NCBI GenBank assembly: GCA_963732405.1 | Contig: CAVSZG010000001.1 | Location: forward strand, 496,001 to 560,000 | Direction of reading: 5' to 3' | Length of the DNA: 64,000 bases | Source of the DNA: JAUIAI01 sp963732405 | GTDB lineage: Bacteria; Pseudomonadota; Gammaproteobacteria; Burkholderiales; Burkholderiaceae_E | Shown here: piece after piece, positions 8,154-15,735 of the stretch | How positions within the stretch are numbered: position 1 is the first letter of the stretch | Layout of the letters: every line of letters begins with the position of its first letter | Position numbers and translations under genes: made by a program | The notes under the pieces: generated by a model | What the model was told of the DNA's origin: nothing | Database searches by the model: none | Seen by the model: only the letters and a program-made list of their open reading frames with translations

Positions 8154-9290
8154 TCAGGTCGGCAGTTCGACCGTGCGCGCGAAGGCCGTCCCTGCCTCGT
8201 CGAAGAGATGGCAGTGCTCGGGCCGGATGTACAAGCCGACTTCGCTGCCGGGCTGCGCCATCGACGCACCCTCGACCCGCAATGTGACCAGCGGAGCGTC
8301 GGGCTCGCCTTCCAGATAGAGCAGTGACACGTCGCCCAGGCGTTCCTTCTGCCTGAGCGCCAGGCGCAGCGACGCTCCGGTCTCCGAGCCGCCTTCGCTC
8401 AGATGTTCAGGCCGGATGCCCAACCAGACCTTGTCCCCCGGCCTGGCCCTGCGCGCGTCGACTGCCGCGCGTACCTGCCCGCGGTAGACCTCGACGATGG
8501 CGTACCCATTCTCCACGCTGACCAGCCTGCCGGGCAGAACGTTCATCTTCGGGCTGCCGATGAACTGGGCGACGAACAGGTTTGCCGGCCGATGGTACAG
8601 ATCCATGGGCGAACCGAACTGCGCCACGCTGCCCTCGGTCTGCACTTCCGGGCCAGCGCGAAGCAACACGATCTTGCTGGCCAGCGTCATGGCTTCGACC
8701 TGATCGTGGGTGACGTAGATCATGCTCGCCCTGCCGATATCCTTGTGCAGCTTGGCGATTTCGAGTCGCGTCTGCACCCGTAACGCGGCGTCCAGATTGG
8801 ACAGCGGTTCGTCGAACAGAAAGACATCGGGCTCCTTGACGATCGCGCGGCCAATCGCGACTCGCTGGCGCTGCCCACCCGACAAGGCCTTGGGCAGACG
8901 GTCGAGCAAGGGCGTGAGCTGAAGGATCTCCGCCGCTTTGGCGACCTTGCTGTTGATCGTCGCCTTGTCGGCGCCGAACACCTTGAGACCAAACGCCATG
9001 TTCTCCTTCACCGTCATGTGCGGGTACAGCGCATAGCTCTGGAAGACCATCGCGACACCCCGTTTGGCGGGCGGCAGATCGTTGACGCACCGGCCACCAA
9101 TGCTCAGATCGCCCGAGGTGATGTCCTCCAGCCCCGCCACCATCCGCAGCAGCGTGGACTTGCCGCAGCCCGACGGCCCGACGAACACGCAGAACTCGCC
9201 GTCGCCGACCGTCAAGTTGGCATTGTTGATCGTCATCGGCAGATTGGGACCGTAGCGCTTGCAGACGCTGTTGAATTCGATGCGCGACAT
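8154..9290 (-). CDS. aglK: Alpha-glucoside ABC transporter ATP-binding protein (MalK/AglK type)
   Basis: 378 aa. The ATPase domain (residues 1-235) has Walker A GPSGCGKST near residue 38, Q-loop FQSYALYPHM, signature LSGGQRQR, Walker B VFLFDEPLSNLD and the H-loop VTHDQVEA. A C-terminal regulatory TOBE/MalK extension follows (WLGIRPEHL; ending LYIRPEHCHLFD). It would energise the two permeases encoded upstream in the same operon. GGAGA precedes the ATG and the gap from the alpha-glucosidase gene is 27 bases. The C-terminal domain is full length, so it could also bind enzyme IIA-Glc or a sugar enzyme as MalK does; this is not shown by the sequence. Confidence 0.93.
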   Translation of the reverse strand: MSRIEFNSVCKRYGPNLPMTINNANLTVGDGEFCVFVGPSGCGKSTLLRMVAGLEDITSGDLSIGGRCVNDLPPAKRGVAMVFQSYALYPHMTVKENMAFGLKVFGADKATINSKVAKAAEILQLTPLLDRLPKALSGGQRQRVAIGRAIVKEPDVFLFDEPLSNLDAALRVQTRLEIAKLHKDIGRASMIYVTHDQVEAMTLASKIVLLRAGPEVQTEGSVAQFGSPMDLYHRPANLFVAQFIGSPKMNVLPGRLVSVENGYAIVEVYRGQVRAAVDARRARPGDKVWLGIRPEHLSEGGSETGASLRLALRQKERLGDVSLLYLEGEPDAPLVTLRVEGASMAQPGSEVGLYIRPEHCHLFDEAGTAFARTVELPT

Positions 9291-9317
9291 GGCTCTTTGT
9301 CTCCGGACGTCTGACCG

Positions 9318-10958
9318 TCAAGCAAGGCGCGCAAAAAACACGCCGTAAGAAAGAAATTCGATGTTATCGGCGGCGAGGACCGCCGCTGTTGCGCCACTTG
9401 CATCCAAACACCCGCTGACCACTAATCCGGCTGGCAGCGGATAGCGGCACGCGCGCGGGCTCAGGTTGAACGCGCACAGCACCCGCTCGCCCTCGTGGCA
9501 CCGCACGTACGCGAGCACCTGCTCATGCTCGGCAAGCAATTCGAGGGTGCCGCGGATCAGTGCGGGCACCTCGCGTCGCCAACGGATCAGCCGCCTGTAG
9601 TGGTGCATCATCGAGCCGGCATCGGCCTCCTGACGGTCGACTGCAAGTGCGCGGTGACTGGCCGCGACCGGCAACCAGGGCCTGATGCTCCCGCTGCCGA
9701 ATCCGAGGTCGGGCGCACTTGAATCCCAGGGCATGGGTGTTCGGCAGCCGTCCCGGCCCATGTGTTCCGGCCACATCGTAATGCCGTAGGGATCACGCAA
9801 GTCTTCGAACGCGATATCGGCTTCGGGCAGGCCCAGCTCGTCGCCTTGATAGATGCAAACACTGCCGCGCAGGCTGCATTGCAGCGCCGCGGCCAGCCTC
9901 AGCAGTGCCGGGTCGGGATGAGCCCCGCCCCAGCGCGTGGCCAGCCGTATGCAATCGTGATTGGACAGTGCCCAGCAGGCCCAGCCGCTGCCGGCGACAT
10001 TCTCGAAGCGCTCGATGATACGACGCACGTGAGACGCGCTGTGGTCGGATGTCAGCAGATCGAAGCAATAGCCTTGATGTAGCTTGTCACCACCTTCGGT
10101 GTATTGCGCGACCATCACCATGCCAGCCTCGTCGCCGATCTCACCGAGCAGCGCAATGTCGCCATAGCCATTCACCAGGGTCCGCAGGCGCCGCAGAAAA
10201 CCCAGTGCCTCAGGCTGGTTCTTGTCGTACCGGTGTTCCTGCCAGCTATAGGGGTTGGCCGACGGTGCAGTCGGCTCGTTGGCAGCAGGCATGCCACGCG
10301 CCGGATTGTCACGCAGCCTGGCGTCGTGAAAGCAGAAATTGATCGCGTCGAGACGAAATGCGTCGATGCCGAAGTCGAGCCAGAACTTCACGCTGTCCAG
10401 CAGCGCTTGCTGAACGGCGGGCTGGTGAAAATTCAGATCGGGCTGACTGGACAGGAAGTTGTGCAGATAGTACTGGCGTCGCCGCGTGTCCCACTGCCAG
10501 GCACTGCCGCCGAAGACGCTGAGCCAGTTGTTCGGCGCAGTCCCATCACGCCGGGCGTCGGCCCACACGTACCAGTCCGCGCGCGGATTATCGAGGCTGG
10601 CGCGACTCTCGCGAAACCAGGCATGCTGATCCGACGTGTGCGACAGCACTTGATCGATCATGACCTTCAGACCGAGCGCATGCGCTCGATCGACCAGGCG
10701 ACGCAGGTCGGCCATCGTGCCGAAGATCGGGTCGACGTCGTTGTAGTCGCTGACGTCGTAGCCGTAGTCCTTCATCGGACTCTTGAAGAACGGCGACAGC
10801 CAGACGGCATCGGCGCCCAGCCGCGCCGCGTGCTCGAGCCGAGAAGTGATGCCCGGCAAGTCGCCAATGCCATCGCCGTTGCCATCCGCGTAGCTGCGCG
10901 GGTAGATCTGATAAATCACCGCGCCTCGCCACCATTCGCTGCTGGAAGTCTGCATCAT
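9318..10958 (-). CDS. aglA: Cytoplasmic alpha-glucosidase (GH13, AglA type)
   Basis: 546 aa, no signal peptide, start MMQTSSSEWWRGAVIYQIYP. GH13 landmarks in order: YPRSYADGNGDGIGDL, the VMIDQVLSHTS region I, nucleophile Asp in GIDAFRLDAINF near residue 200, acid/base Glu in LLGEIGDE near residue 271, and the third carboxylate in ALSNHD near residue 334. A C-terminal beta domain follows. The family includes oligo-1,6-glucosidase and alpha-glucosidase acting on sucrose, maltose, trehalose or isomaltose. The operon context (porin, ABC importer) suggests it hydrolyses the imported disaccharide to glucose plus a second sugar. The frame is open to 11228, but upstream it only shadows the permease gene. 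The true ATG lies 5 bases after the permease stop. Confidence 0.92.
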   Translation of the reverse strand: MMQTSSSEWWRGAVIYQIYPRSYADGNGDGIGDLPGITSRLEHAARLGADAVWLSPFFKSPMKDYGYDVSDYNDVDPIFGTMADLRRLVDRAHALGLKVMIDQVLSHTSDQHAWFRESRASLDNPRADWYVWADARRDGTAPNNWLSVFGGSAWQWDTRRRQYYLHNFLSSQPDLNFHQPAVQQALLDSVKFWLDFGIDAFRLDAINFCFHDARLRDNPARGMPAANEPTAPSANPYSWQEHRYDKNQPEALGFLRRLRTLVNGYGDIALLGEIGDEAGMVMVAQYTEGGDKLHQGYCFDLLTSDHSASHVRRIIERFENVAGSGWACWALSNHDCIRLATRWGGAHPDPALLRLAAALQCSLRGSVCIYQGDELGLPEADIAFEDLRDPYGITMWPEHMGRDGCRTPMPWDSSAPDLGFGSGSIRPWLPVAASHRALAVDRQEADAGSMMHHYRRLIRWRREVPALIRGTLELLAEHEQVLAYVRCHEGERVLCAFNLSPRACRYPLPAGLVVSGCLDASGATAAVLAADNIEFLSYGVFFARLA

Positions 10959-10963
10959 CGCAC

Positions 10964-11800
10964 TCACCCCTTGACGGCGCCTGCGGTCAGGCCGGAAACG
11001 ATCTTGCGTTGGAATACCAATACCAGCGCGATCAGCGGTACCGTGACGATCACCGAGGCGGCCATGATGCTGCCCCAGGGAATTTCGTAGGCCGTTGCAC
11101 CGGTGATCAACGAAATGCTCACCGGAACCGTGCGCTGATTGTCGTCGGCGACGAACGTGAGCGCGAACAAGAACTCGTTCCAGGCTCCAATGAAGGCAAG
11201 CAGGCCGGTGGACACCAGCGCCGGCCATAGCAGCGGCATGAACACCTGGAAGATGATGCGCAGCGGTTTGCAGCCATCCATGATCGCCGCCTCTTCAAGC
11301 TCCTTGGGCAGGCCACGCATGAAGGTCGTCAGCACCCAAACCGTGAATGGCAAAGTGAAGATCGTGTACGGAATTACCAGTCCGATCGCCTTGTTGTAAA
11401 GGCCGAAGGCCTGCATCAGTTCGAACATGCCCGACAACACGGCCACCTGCGGAAACATCGACACGGCGAGGATTGCAAGCAACAGGGTCGACTTGCCCCT
11501 GAATTGGATCCTGCCGAGCGCATAAGACGCGGTGATGGCCATCAGCAGCGAGATGGTCACCGTCACCGTGGCGACCATCACCGAATTGAGCAGGTGGCGA
11601 CCGAAAGGCTGTGCACCTTCGAACAACTGGACGTAGTTGCGCAAGGTCGGTTCGGCGGGCCACAGTGATGTCGAGAACAGCTCGGTTCCGGTCTTCAGCG
11701 ACGTCGAAATCGCGTAAAAAAAGGGATAAACCGACAGCACGACAACCAGGATCGCCATCAGGTAGAGTGCAATCGACCCGAGCAATGGGCGTTGATTCAT
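10964..11800 (-). CDS. aglG: Alpha-glucoside ABC transporter permease (AglG/MalG type)
   Basis: 278 aa inner-membrane subunit with about six membrane helices, the first at residues 10-30 (GSIALYLMAILVVVLSVYPF). The cytoplasmic coupling helix motif EAA---G is present as EELEEAAIMDGCKPLRIIFQ, the contact point for the ATPase. The length matches MalG-type permeases. The ATG at 11800 is four bases after the stop of the partner permease. It should pair with the AglF-type permease and the AglK-type ATPase to move the sugar from the binding protein into the cytoplasm. Confidence 0.92.
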   Translation of the reverse strand: MNQRPLLGSIALYLMAILVVVLSVYPFFYAISTSLKTGTELFSTSLWPAEPTLRNYVQLFEGAQPFGRHLLNSVMVATVTVTISLLMAITASYALGRIQFRGKSTLLLAILAVSMFPQVAVLSGMFELMQAFGLYNKAIGLVIPYTIFTLPFTVWVLTTFMRGLPKELEEAAIMDGCKPLRIIFQVFMPLLWPALVSTGLLAFIGAWNEFLFALTFVADDNQRTVPVSISLITGATAYEIPWGSIMAASVIVTVPLIALVLVFQRKIVSGLTAGAVKG

Positions 11801-11804
11801 CGCG

Positions 11805-12707
11805 TCAGTCCTCCGAAAGCTTGAGACGCGCGGCACGCAGGAACAGTACTGCAGTCACGAAGATGATGAGCGTCAGAGACGTCGAAGCCGCCGATCCGAA
11901 CCCCATATAGCCGTTGTCGATCATCTCGCGCCGCACGAAGACGGACATCGTGATCGTGCTCAGGCTGTTTGAAGTCAGTACATAGATCAGGTCGAAGATG
12001 CGCAACGCATCCAACAACCGAAAGATCACCGCGACCATCAACGGCCCCTTGATCAGAGGCAACGTCACCTTGAAGAACACGCGCAGCGGATGGACGCCGT
12101 CGACGCGCGCCGCCTCATAGCAGTCCCTGGGCAGCGTCTGCAGCGCGGCCAACGCCAGCAGCGCCATGAACGGTGTGGTCTTCCACACATCCACGGCGAC
12201 GACTGTCCAAAGTGCATACGACGGATTGGCCGTCCAGGCAATTTTCTCGGCGATTACGCCCCAGTCGACAAGCATCTGATTGATGACGCCAAACTGGTCA
12301 TGCAGCATCCACCCCCACATCTTGGCCGACACGATGGTCGGAATCGCCCAGGGGATCAGCACCGCAGTGCGCACCAGCATGCGGCCCTTGAATTCCTGAT
12401 TCAGCAACATGGCCACGCCGAGGCCGGTTGCGGTTTCCAGCGCCACCGAGACGATCGAGAACTTGAACGTATTCGCGATCGCGATGCCCCAGTCGGTAGC
12501 CCAGAATCCGTCGGCCCCGCTGTTGAACAGTCCGAACTCACCGAAGTAGTTGTCCAACCCGATGAAGGTGCTCTGGGACATATCGTTCAGATTGGTCTCG
12601 GTCAGGCTGAACCAGATCGAGCGGGCGAGCGGCCAGCCGGCGACGATCGCCATCAGCACCAGCATCGGCGTCAGAAAGATCCAGGCGGTTCGTATTCGGG
12701 CACTCAT
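11805..12707 (-). CDS. aglF: Alpha-glucoside ABC transporter permease (AglF/MalF type)
   Basis: 300 aa, about six membrane helices, first near residues 8-30 (AWIFLTPMLVLMAIVAGWPL). The coupling EAA motif reads DCYEAARVDGVHPLRVFFKV. It lacks the large periplasmic loop of enteric MalF and is instead the short form common for sugar ABC systems outside enterics. The start at 12707 (MSARIRTAW) fits the family; the frame extends to 12755 without support. It is followed directly by the AglG-type gene and preceded by the binding-protein gene with a 91-base gap, in which a processing or attenuating hairpin would be plausible (binding proteins are often made in excess), though I see no strong one. Confidence 0.92.
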   Translation of the reverse strand: MSARIRTAWIFLTPMLVLMAIVAGWPLARSIWFSLTETNLNDMSQSTFIGLDNYFGEFGLFNSGADGFWATDWGIAIANTFKFSIVSVALETATGLGVAMLLNQEFKGRMLVRTAVLIPWAIPTIVSAKMWGWMLHDQFGVINQMLVDWGVIAEKIAWTANPSYALWTVVAVDVWKTTPFMALLALAALQTLPRDCYEAARVDGVHPLRVFFKVTLPLIKGPLMVAVIFRLLDALRIFDLIYVLTSNSLSTITMSVFVRREMIDNGYMGFGSAASTSLTLIIFVTAVLFLRAARLKLSED

Positions 12708-12798
12708 CGGATCGGTCCTGTGCAAAGGGTCGCGACGGGCGGTGCCTGGCACCACCGATAGGGGCCGCGCGGGGGTAGCCCACGCGCGGCCCGGCCAA

Positions 12799-14064
12799 TC
12801 ACCATCCGCGGCGCTTGACCTGCTTGAGCTTGCCCTCGATTTTCTTCACCGCGTCGGCACCCTTGGCCGAGCCGGAAAGAACCTCGTGCACGCCGTCCCA
12901 GAACGCGCGCGTGACCTCGGGATATTTGAGGCCGGCGACGGACGCCGGGCGGGCCACTGCCGCGCTGAACACACCGAGCAGGTCACCCATGAACGGGTTG
13001 GCCTTGAGCACATCCGGATCCTTGTAAAGACTCATGATGGTCGGGTTGTACGAGCCCCCGATTGCACGCTGCTTCTGGATCTCGGCGCTGGTCAGGTATA
13101 ACAGCAGCGACGCCGCCGCGTCGACGTTCTCGGAGTACTTGGACACCGCCAGTTGCCAGCCACCCAGAGTTGCCGCGCTTTTGCCCCCCTCGCCTGCCGG
13201 CAGCGCCACGACGCCAACCTTGTCCTTGACCGGGCTGTCCGCCGCCTGGATCAGCGCCCAGGCGTAGGGCCAGTTGCGCATGAACAGCGCCTTGCCTTGC
13301 TGGAACACGCCACGCGTATCTTCTTCCGCATAATTCAGCACACCACGCGGGGCGACGGTGCCGATCCACGAGGCCGCCGTATCCAGCGCGTTCGCAGCGC
13401 TTGCATTATTGATCGTGATCTCGCCTTTGTCGTCCAGGATCGAGCCGCCGCCGAAACTGGCGACCCATTCAAGCGCATTGCAGGTCAGGCCCTCATAGGC
13501 CTTGGCCTGGAACACGAAGCCCTGGAAGTCCGGATTGCCGGCGGCATGCTCACCCTCGATTACCTTCCTGGCTGCCGCAGCCAGATCGGCCCAGGTCTGC
13601 GGCGCTTTCAGACCGTACTTTTCGAGCAGGTCCTTGCGATAGTAGAGCAGACCGGCGTCAGTGAACCAGGGCAGGCCCACGAGCTTGCCATCGACCGTGT
13701 TGTTAGCGACGATTGCTGGGAAATGCTCACTTTCGACGCCTTTGGTATAGGGCTTCAGATCGACCAGGTGGTCCTTGATGACGCCGGGCCAGACGACGTC
13801 GATCATGATGACATCGAGGTCGGTCGACTTCGCCGCGAACTGCTGGCGAAGCAGCGCCAGGTTGTCGGTCGTGTTCGCTGGCGGCGAGTACAGCTTTACC
13901 GTGTTGCCGTTCTTCTTGGCCCATTCTTCTGCGTATTTGCCGCAGAACTCGCGGTCGGCGGCGTTCGAACCGCATGAAATGGTCAGCGTCGCCGCTTGGG
14001 CACCACCGGCGGCGCCCAGCGCGATAGCGACAGCAGCCAGGAACTTGGTCAGCTTTGAAGTCAT
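12799..14064 (-). CDS. aglE: Periplasmic alpha-glucoside/sugar-binding protein (ABC family 1)
   Basis: 421 aa. Residues 1-24 are a Sec signal peptide ending AAGGAQA, with mature protein starting ATLTISCG. The rest is a type 1 extracellular solute-binding fold: early KNGNTVKLYSPPANTTD, then DVIMIDVVWPG, GKLVGLPWFTDAGLLYYRKDLL and WPYAWALIQAA, typical of maltose/trehalose/sucrose binders such as AglE, ThuE or MalE relatives. The start at 14064 has a CGGAGA site. It captures the sugar that passes the porin and delivers it to the AglF/G permease pair. Exact sugar specificity cannot be read from the sequence; the amylosucrase next door argues for sucrose. Confidence 0.92.
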   Translation of the reverse strand: MTSKLTKFLAAVAIALGAAGGAQAATLTISCGSNAADREFCGKYAEEWAKKNGNTVKLYSPPANTTDNLALLRQQFAAKSTDLDVIMIDVVWPGVIKDHLVDLKPYTKGVESEHFPAIVANNTVDGKLVGLPWFTDAGLLYYRKDLLEKYGLKAPQTWADLAAAARKVIEGEHAAGNPDFQGFVFQAKAYEGLTCNALEWVASFGGGSILDDKGEITINNASAANALDTAASWIGTVAPRGVLNYAEEDTRGVFQQGKALFMRNWPYAWALIQAADSPVKDKVGVVALPAGEGGKSAATLGGWQLAVSKYSENVDAAASLLLYLTSAEIQKQRAIGGSYNPTIMSLYKDPDVLKANPFMGDLLGVFSAAVARPASVAGLKYPEVTRAFWDGVHEVLSGSAKGADAVKKIEGKLKQVKRRGW

Positions 14065-14093
14065 TGTCAGGGTCTCCGTTCGTCGTCGTGTCA

Positions 14094-15491
14094 TTACCAC
14101 CAGGCCTCAACCTGGACACCAAAGGACAGATTGCTGCGGCGATCGGCGAAGCCGTCCGCCGCGGTGGCGCAGTCGCGACCCGAGCAAGCCACTGCCCCGG
14201 CGCTTGCCGCCGCATCGTTCCACTTGGCATAGGTCGCGTAGAGGCGGATCGAAGGGCGCGTCGTCACGCCCGGCCCCATCGAGAACTGTGTTCCGATGGT
14301 CGCCTTGGTCAGCCGGCGTGTGGCCTGAGCGTCCTGCTCCACCTGCTGGTACCCGACCTCGCTGAACAAACTCCAGACGTTGTTCAGACTGTATACCGGG
14401 CGTGTACCGATCCAAAGATCCTTGACGACCGAGCCGTTGATGTCCGAATTCCGGTAGCCGAGGGTCGAGGTCGCCGTAAGCTTGCTTTGCTCCGGCGCGA
14501 GGAGCCAATGATCGAACACCATCCATTCCCTGCGATCATCCGTGCTGCCAGCAAAACCGAAGCCCTTGAGCGAAACGGCGTTGTTCGCGAGTTGCAAACC
14601 GACCGTATTGGCGCCGGCCAGCCCGAACGGCTTTTCCTGGGTATGGGCCAACGTGAGTCCGAATCCGTCTTTTCCGGGCTTGTTGTCGACCGTCTGCGTG
14701 TCGCGCACCACGACCTCGACCGCAGGGGTGGTCGGATCGTTGTCGAGGTCGACGAGCTGGGTCGACTCCGATGTGTAGGTGCTGGTGCCGCCCCGGTTGC
14801 TCGACTGCACCAGATCCACGCCGACCGTCAGCTTGCCACCGGCATTGACCTCGATGCCCTGCAGCCGGAAGTCGTGCACGGTGGCCGTGCGAGTGCCGCC
14901 CCCGATGAGATCAGGGTTGTAGCCCCCCAGCGACGTGTTGATGCCATAGCCCGTGAAATCGCCAATGCGAAACATCGCGTAAGAGAACTTGCCCAGGCCG
15001 ACATCGACGTTGTCCAGACCCGCCCCAGGACCCTGCGCAGGCTCCCAGTAGGTGTAATCGAGCATGTGTATGTCGGGGTTCTTGTAGTAGCGCTTGCCGG
15101 CCCAGAGCGTCGCCCCTTTCAGAGCGGGCATCCCCATGGCCGCGCCAATGTCCTCGGCCGAGACGTAGGCTTCACGCAGCGCCGGAGAGCTTTGTTCCCA
15201 GTTGGCCAGGCCCTGGGTGCCCTGGGCCGTGGTGAACTGGGCCTTGAAGGTTGTACCGTCCACCTCGCCCAACTTGGATTTGAACGTCAGTGCGACGTAG
15301 GTGTCACACTCGTTGCCCAGGCGGAACCAGACCACCGAGCCGGGTAATCGATAACAGACGACGTTGCCACCCTTGCTGGACCCGCCAGCGCCACTACGGA
15401 AATAACCAGCGAAGTCAATTTCCGTCGCAGACGCTGGCAGAGCCGTTCCAGCAACGGCGACGGCACAGGCAGCTTTGATCCAGCTCTTCAT
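14094..15491 (-). CDS. LamB-type maltoporin/sucrose porin
   Basis: 465-aa outer-membrane sugar porin. A signal peptide (MKSWIKAACAVAVAGTALPASA) precedes EIDFAGYFRSGAG, the classic LamB start. CYRLPG...FRLGNECDTYVAL and a C-terminus ending in aromatic EAWW-type residues support an 18-stranded maltoporin barrel. It lacks the N-terminal coiled coil found in ScrY. A GAGGAG site precedes the ATG at 15491. It is the first gene of the minus-strand operon, followed after 29 bases by the binding-protein gene, and reads away from the operator-rich region. It would let sucrose, maltose or longer alpha-glucans into the periplasm. Confidence 0.92.
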   Translation of the reverse strand: MKSWIKAACAVAVAGTALPASATEIDFAGYFRSGAGGSSKGGNVVCYRLPGSVVWFRLGNECDTYVALTFKSKLGEVDGTTFKAQFTTAQGTQGLANWEQSSPALREAYVSAEDIGAAMGMPALKGATLWAGKRYYKNPDIHMLDYTYWEPAQGPGAGLDNVDVGLGKFSYAMFRIGDFTGYGINTSLGGYNPDLIGGGTRTATVHDFRLQGIEVNAGGKLTVGVDLVQSSNRGGTSTYTSESTQLVDLDNDPTTPAVEVVVRDTQTVDNKPGKDGFGLTLAHTQEKPFGLAGANTVGLQLANNAVSLKGFGFAGSTDDRREWMVFDHWLLAPEQSKLTATSTLGYRNSDINGSVVKDLWIGTRPVYSLNNVWSLFSEVGYQQVEQDAQATRRLTKATIGTQFSMGPGVTTRPSIRLYATYAKWNDAAASAGAVACSGRDCATAADGFADRRSNLSFGVQVEAWW

Positions 15492-15545
15492 TTTTGTTGT
15501 CTCCTCGGATGGATGCCACTCACATCGGTTCGGCGACGAATCGCC

Positions 15546-15558
15546 CAAAGCGCTTTTG
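15546..15558. promoter_or_regulatory. LacI-type operator 1 (porin-proximal)
   Basis: CAAAGCGCTTTTG, with the perfect core AAAGCGCTTT, the usual shape of a LacI/GalR half-site pair around a central CG. It lies 55 bases upstream of the porin ATG, so binding of the LacI protein encoded at 6.6 kb would block the operon promoter. Confidence 0.7.
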
Positions 15559-15590
15559 TTTTGTTTCAGCGGACCAAGCATATCAAAATC

Positions 15591-15602
15591 CAAATCGCTT
15601 TG
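15591..15602. promoter_or_regulatory. LacI-type operator 2 (middle)
   Basis: CAAATCGCTTTG, a palindrome with one imperfect central pair. Its centre is 45 bases from operator 1 and 89 from operator 3. It lies in the divergent intergenic region and could serve either promoter or support looping. Confidence 0.6.
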
Positions 15603-15679
15603 GGTACTATTGTTACTTCTATCGGCCCTTGATAGCGGTGATTGACCCGGCGTCGGACTGTACGGTTCGACGGCGAAGT

Positions 15680-15691
15680 CAAAGCGCTTTG
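15680..15691. promoter_or_regulatory. LacI-type operator 3 (amylosucrase-proximal)
   Basis: CAAAGCGCTTTG, a perfect 12-base palindrome 44 bases upstream of the preferred amylosucrase start. Sharing this motif with the porin side implies that one LacI protein controls both transcription units. Confidence 0.75.
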
Positions 15692-15735
15692 TTGTGCAAC
15701 GCATCATTCACAATGGCTGCCAGCCCCAAAACCTC

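Noticed and set aside
10104..11090. 328-codon plus-strand frame opposite aglA and aglG
   Set aside because: Crosses the boundary of two well-supported minus-strand genes and has no protein-family features.
14055..15347. 430-codon plus-strand frame opposite the porin gene
   Set aside because: Antisense shadow: Arg/Pro/Gly-rich composition without motifs, and the minus strand gives a perfect LamB-type protein with signal peptide.
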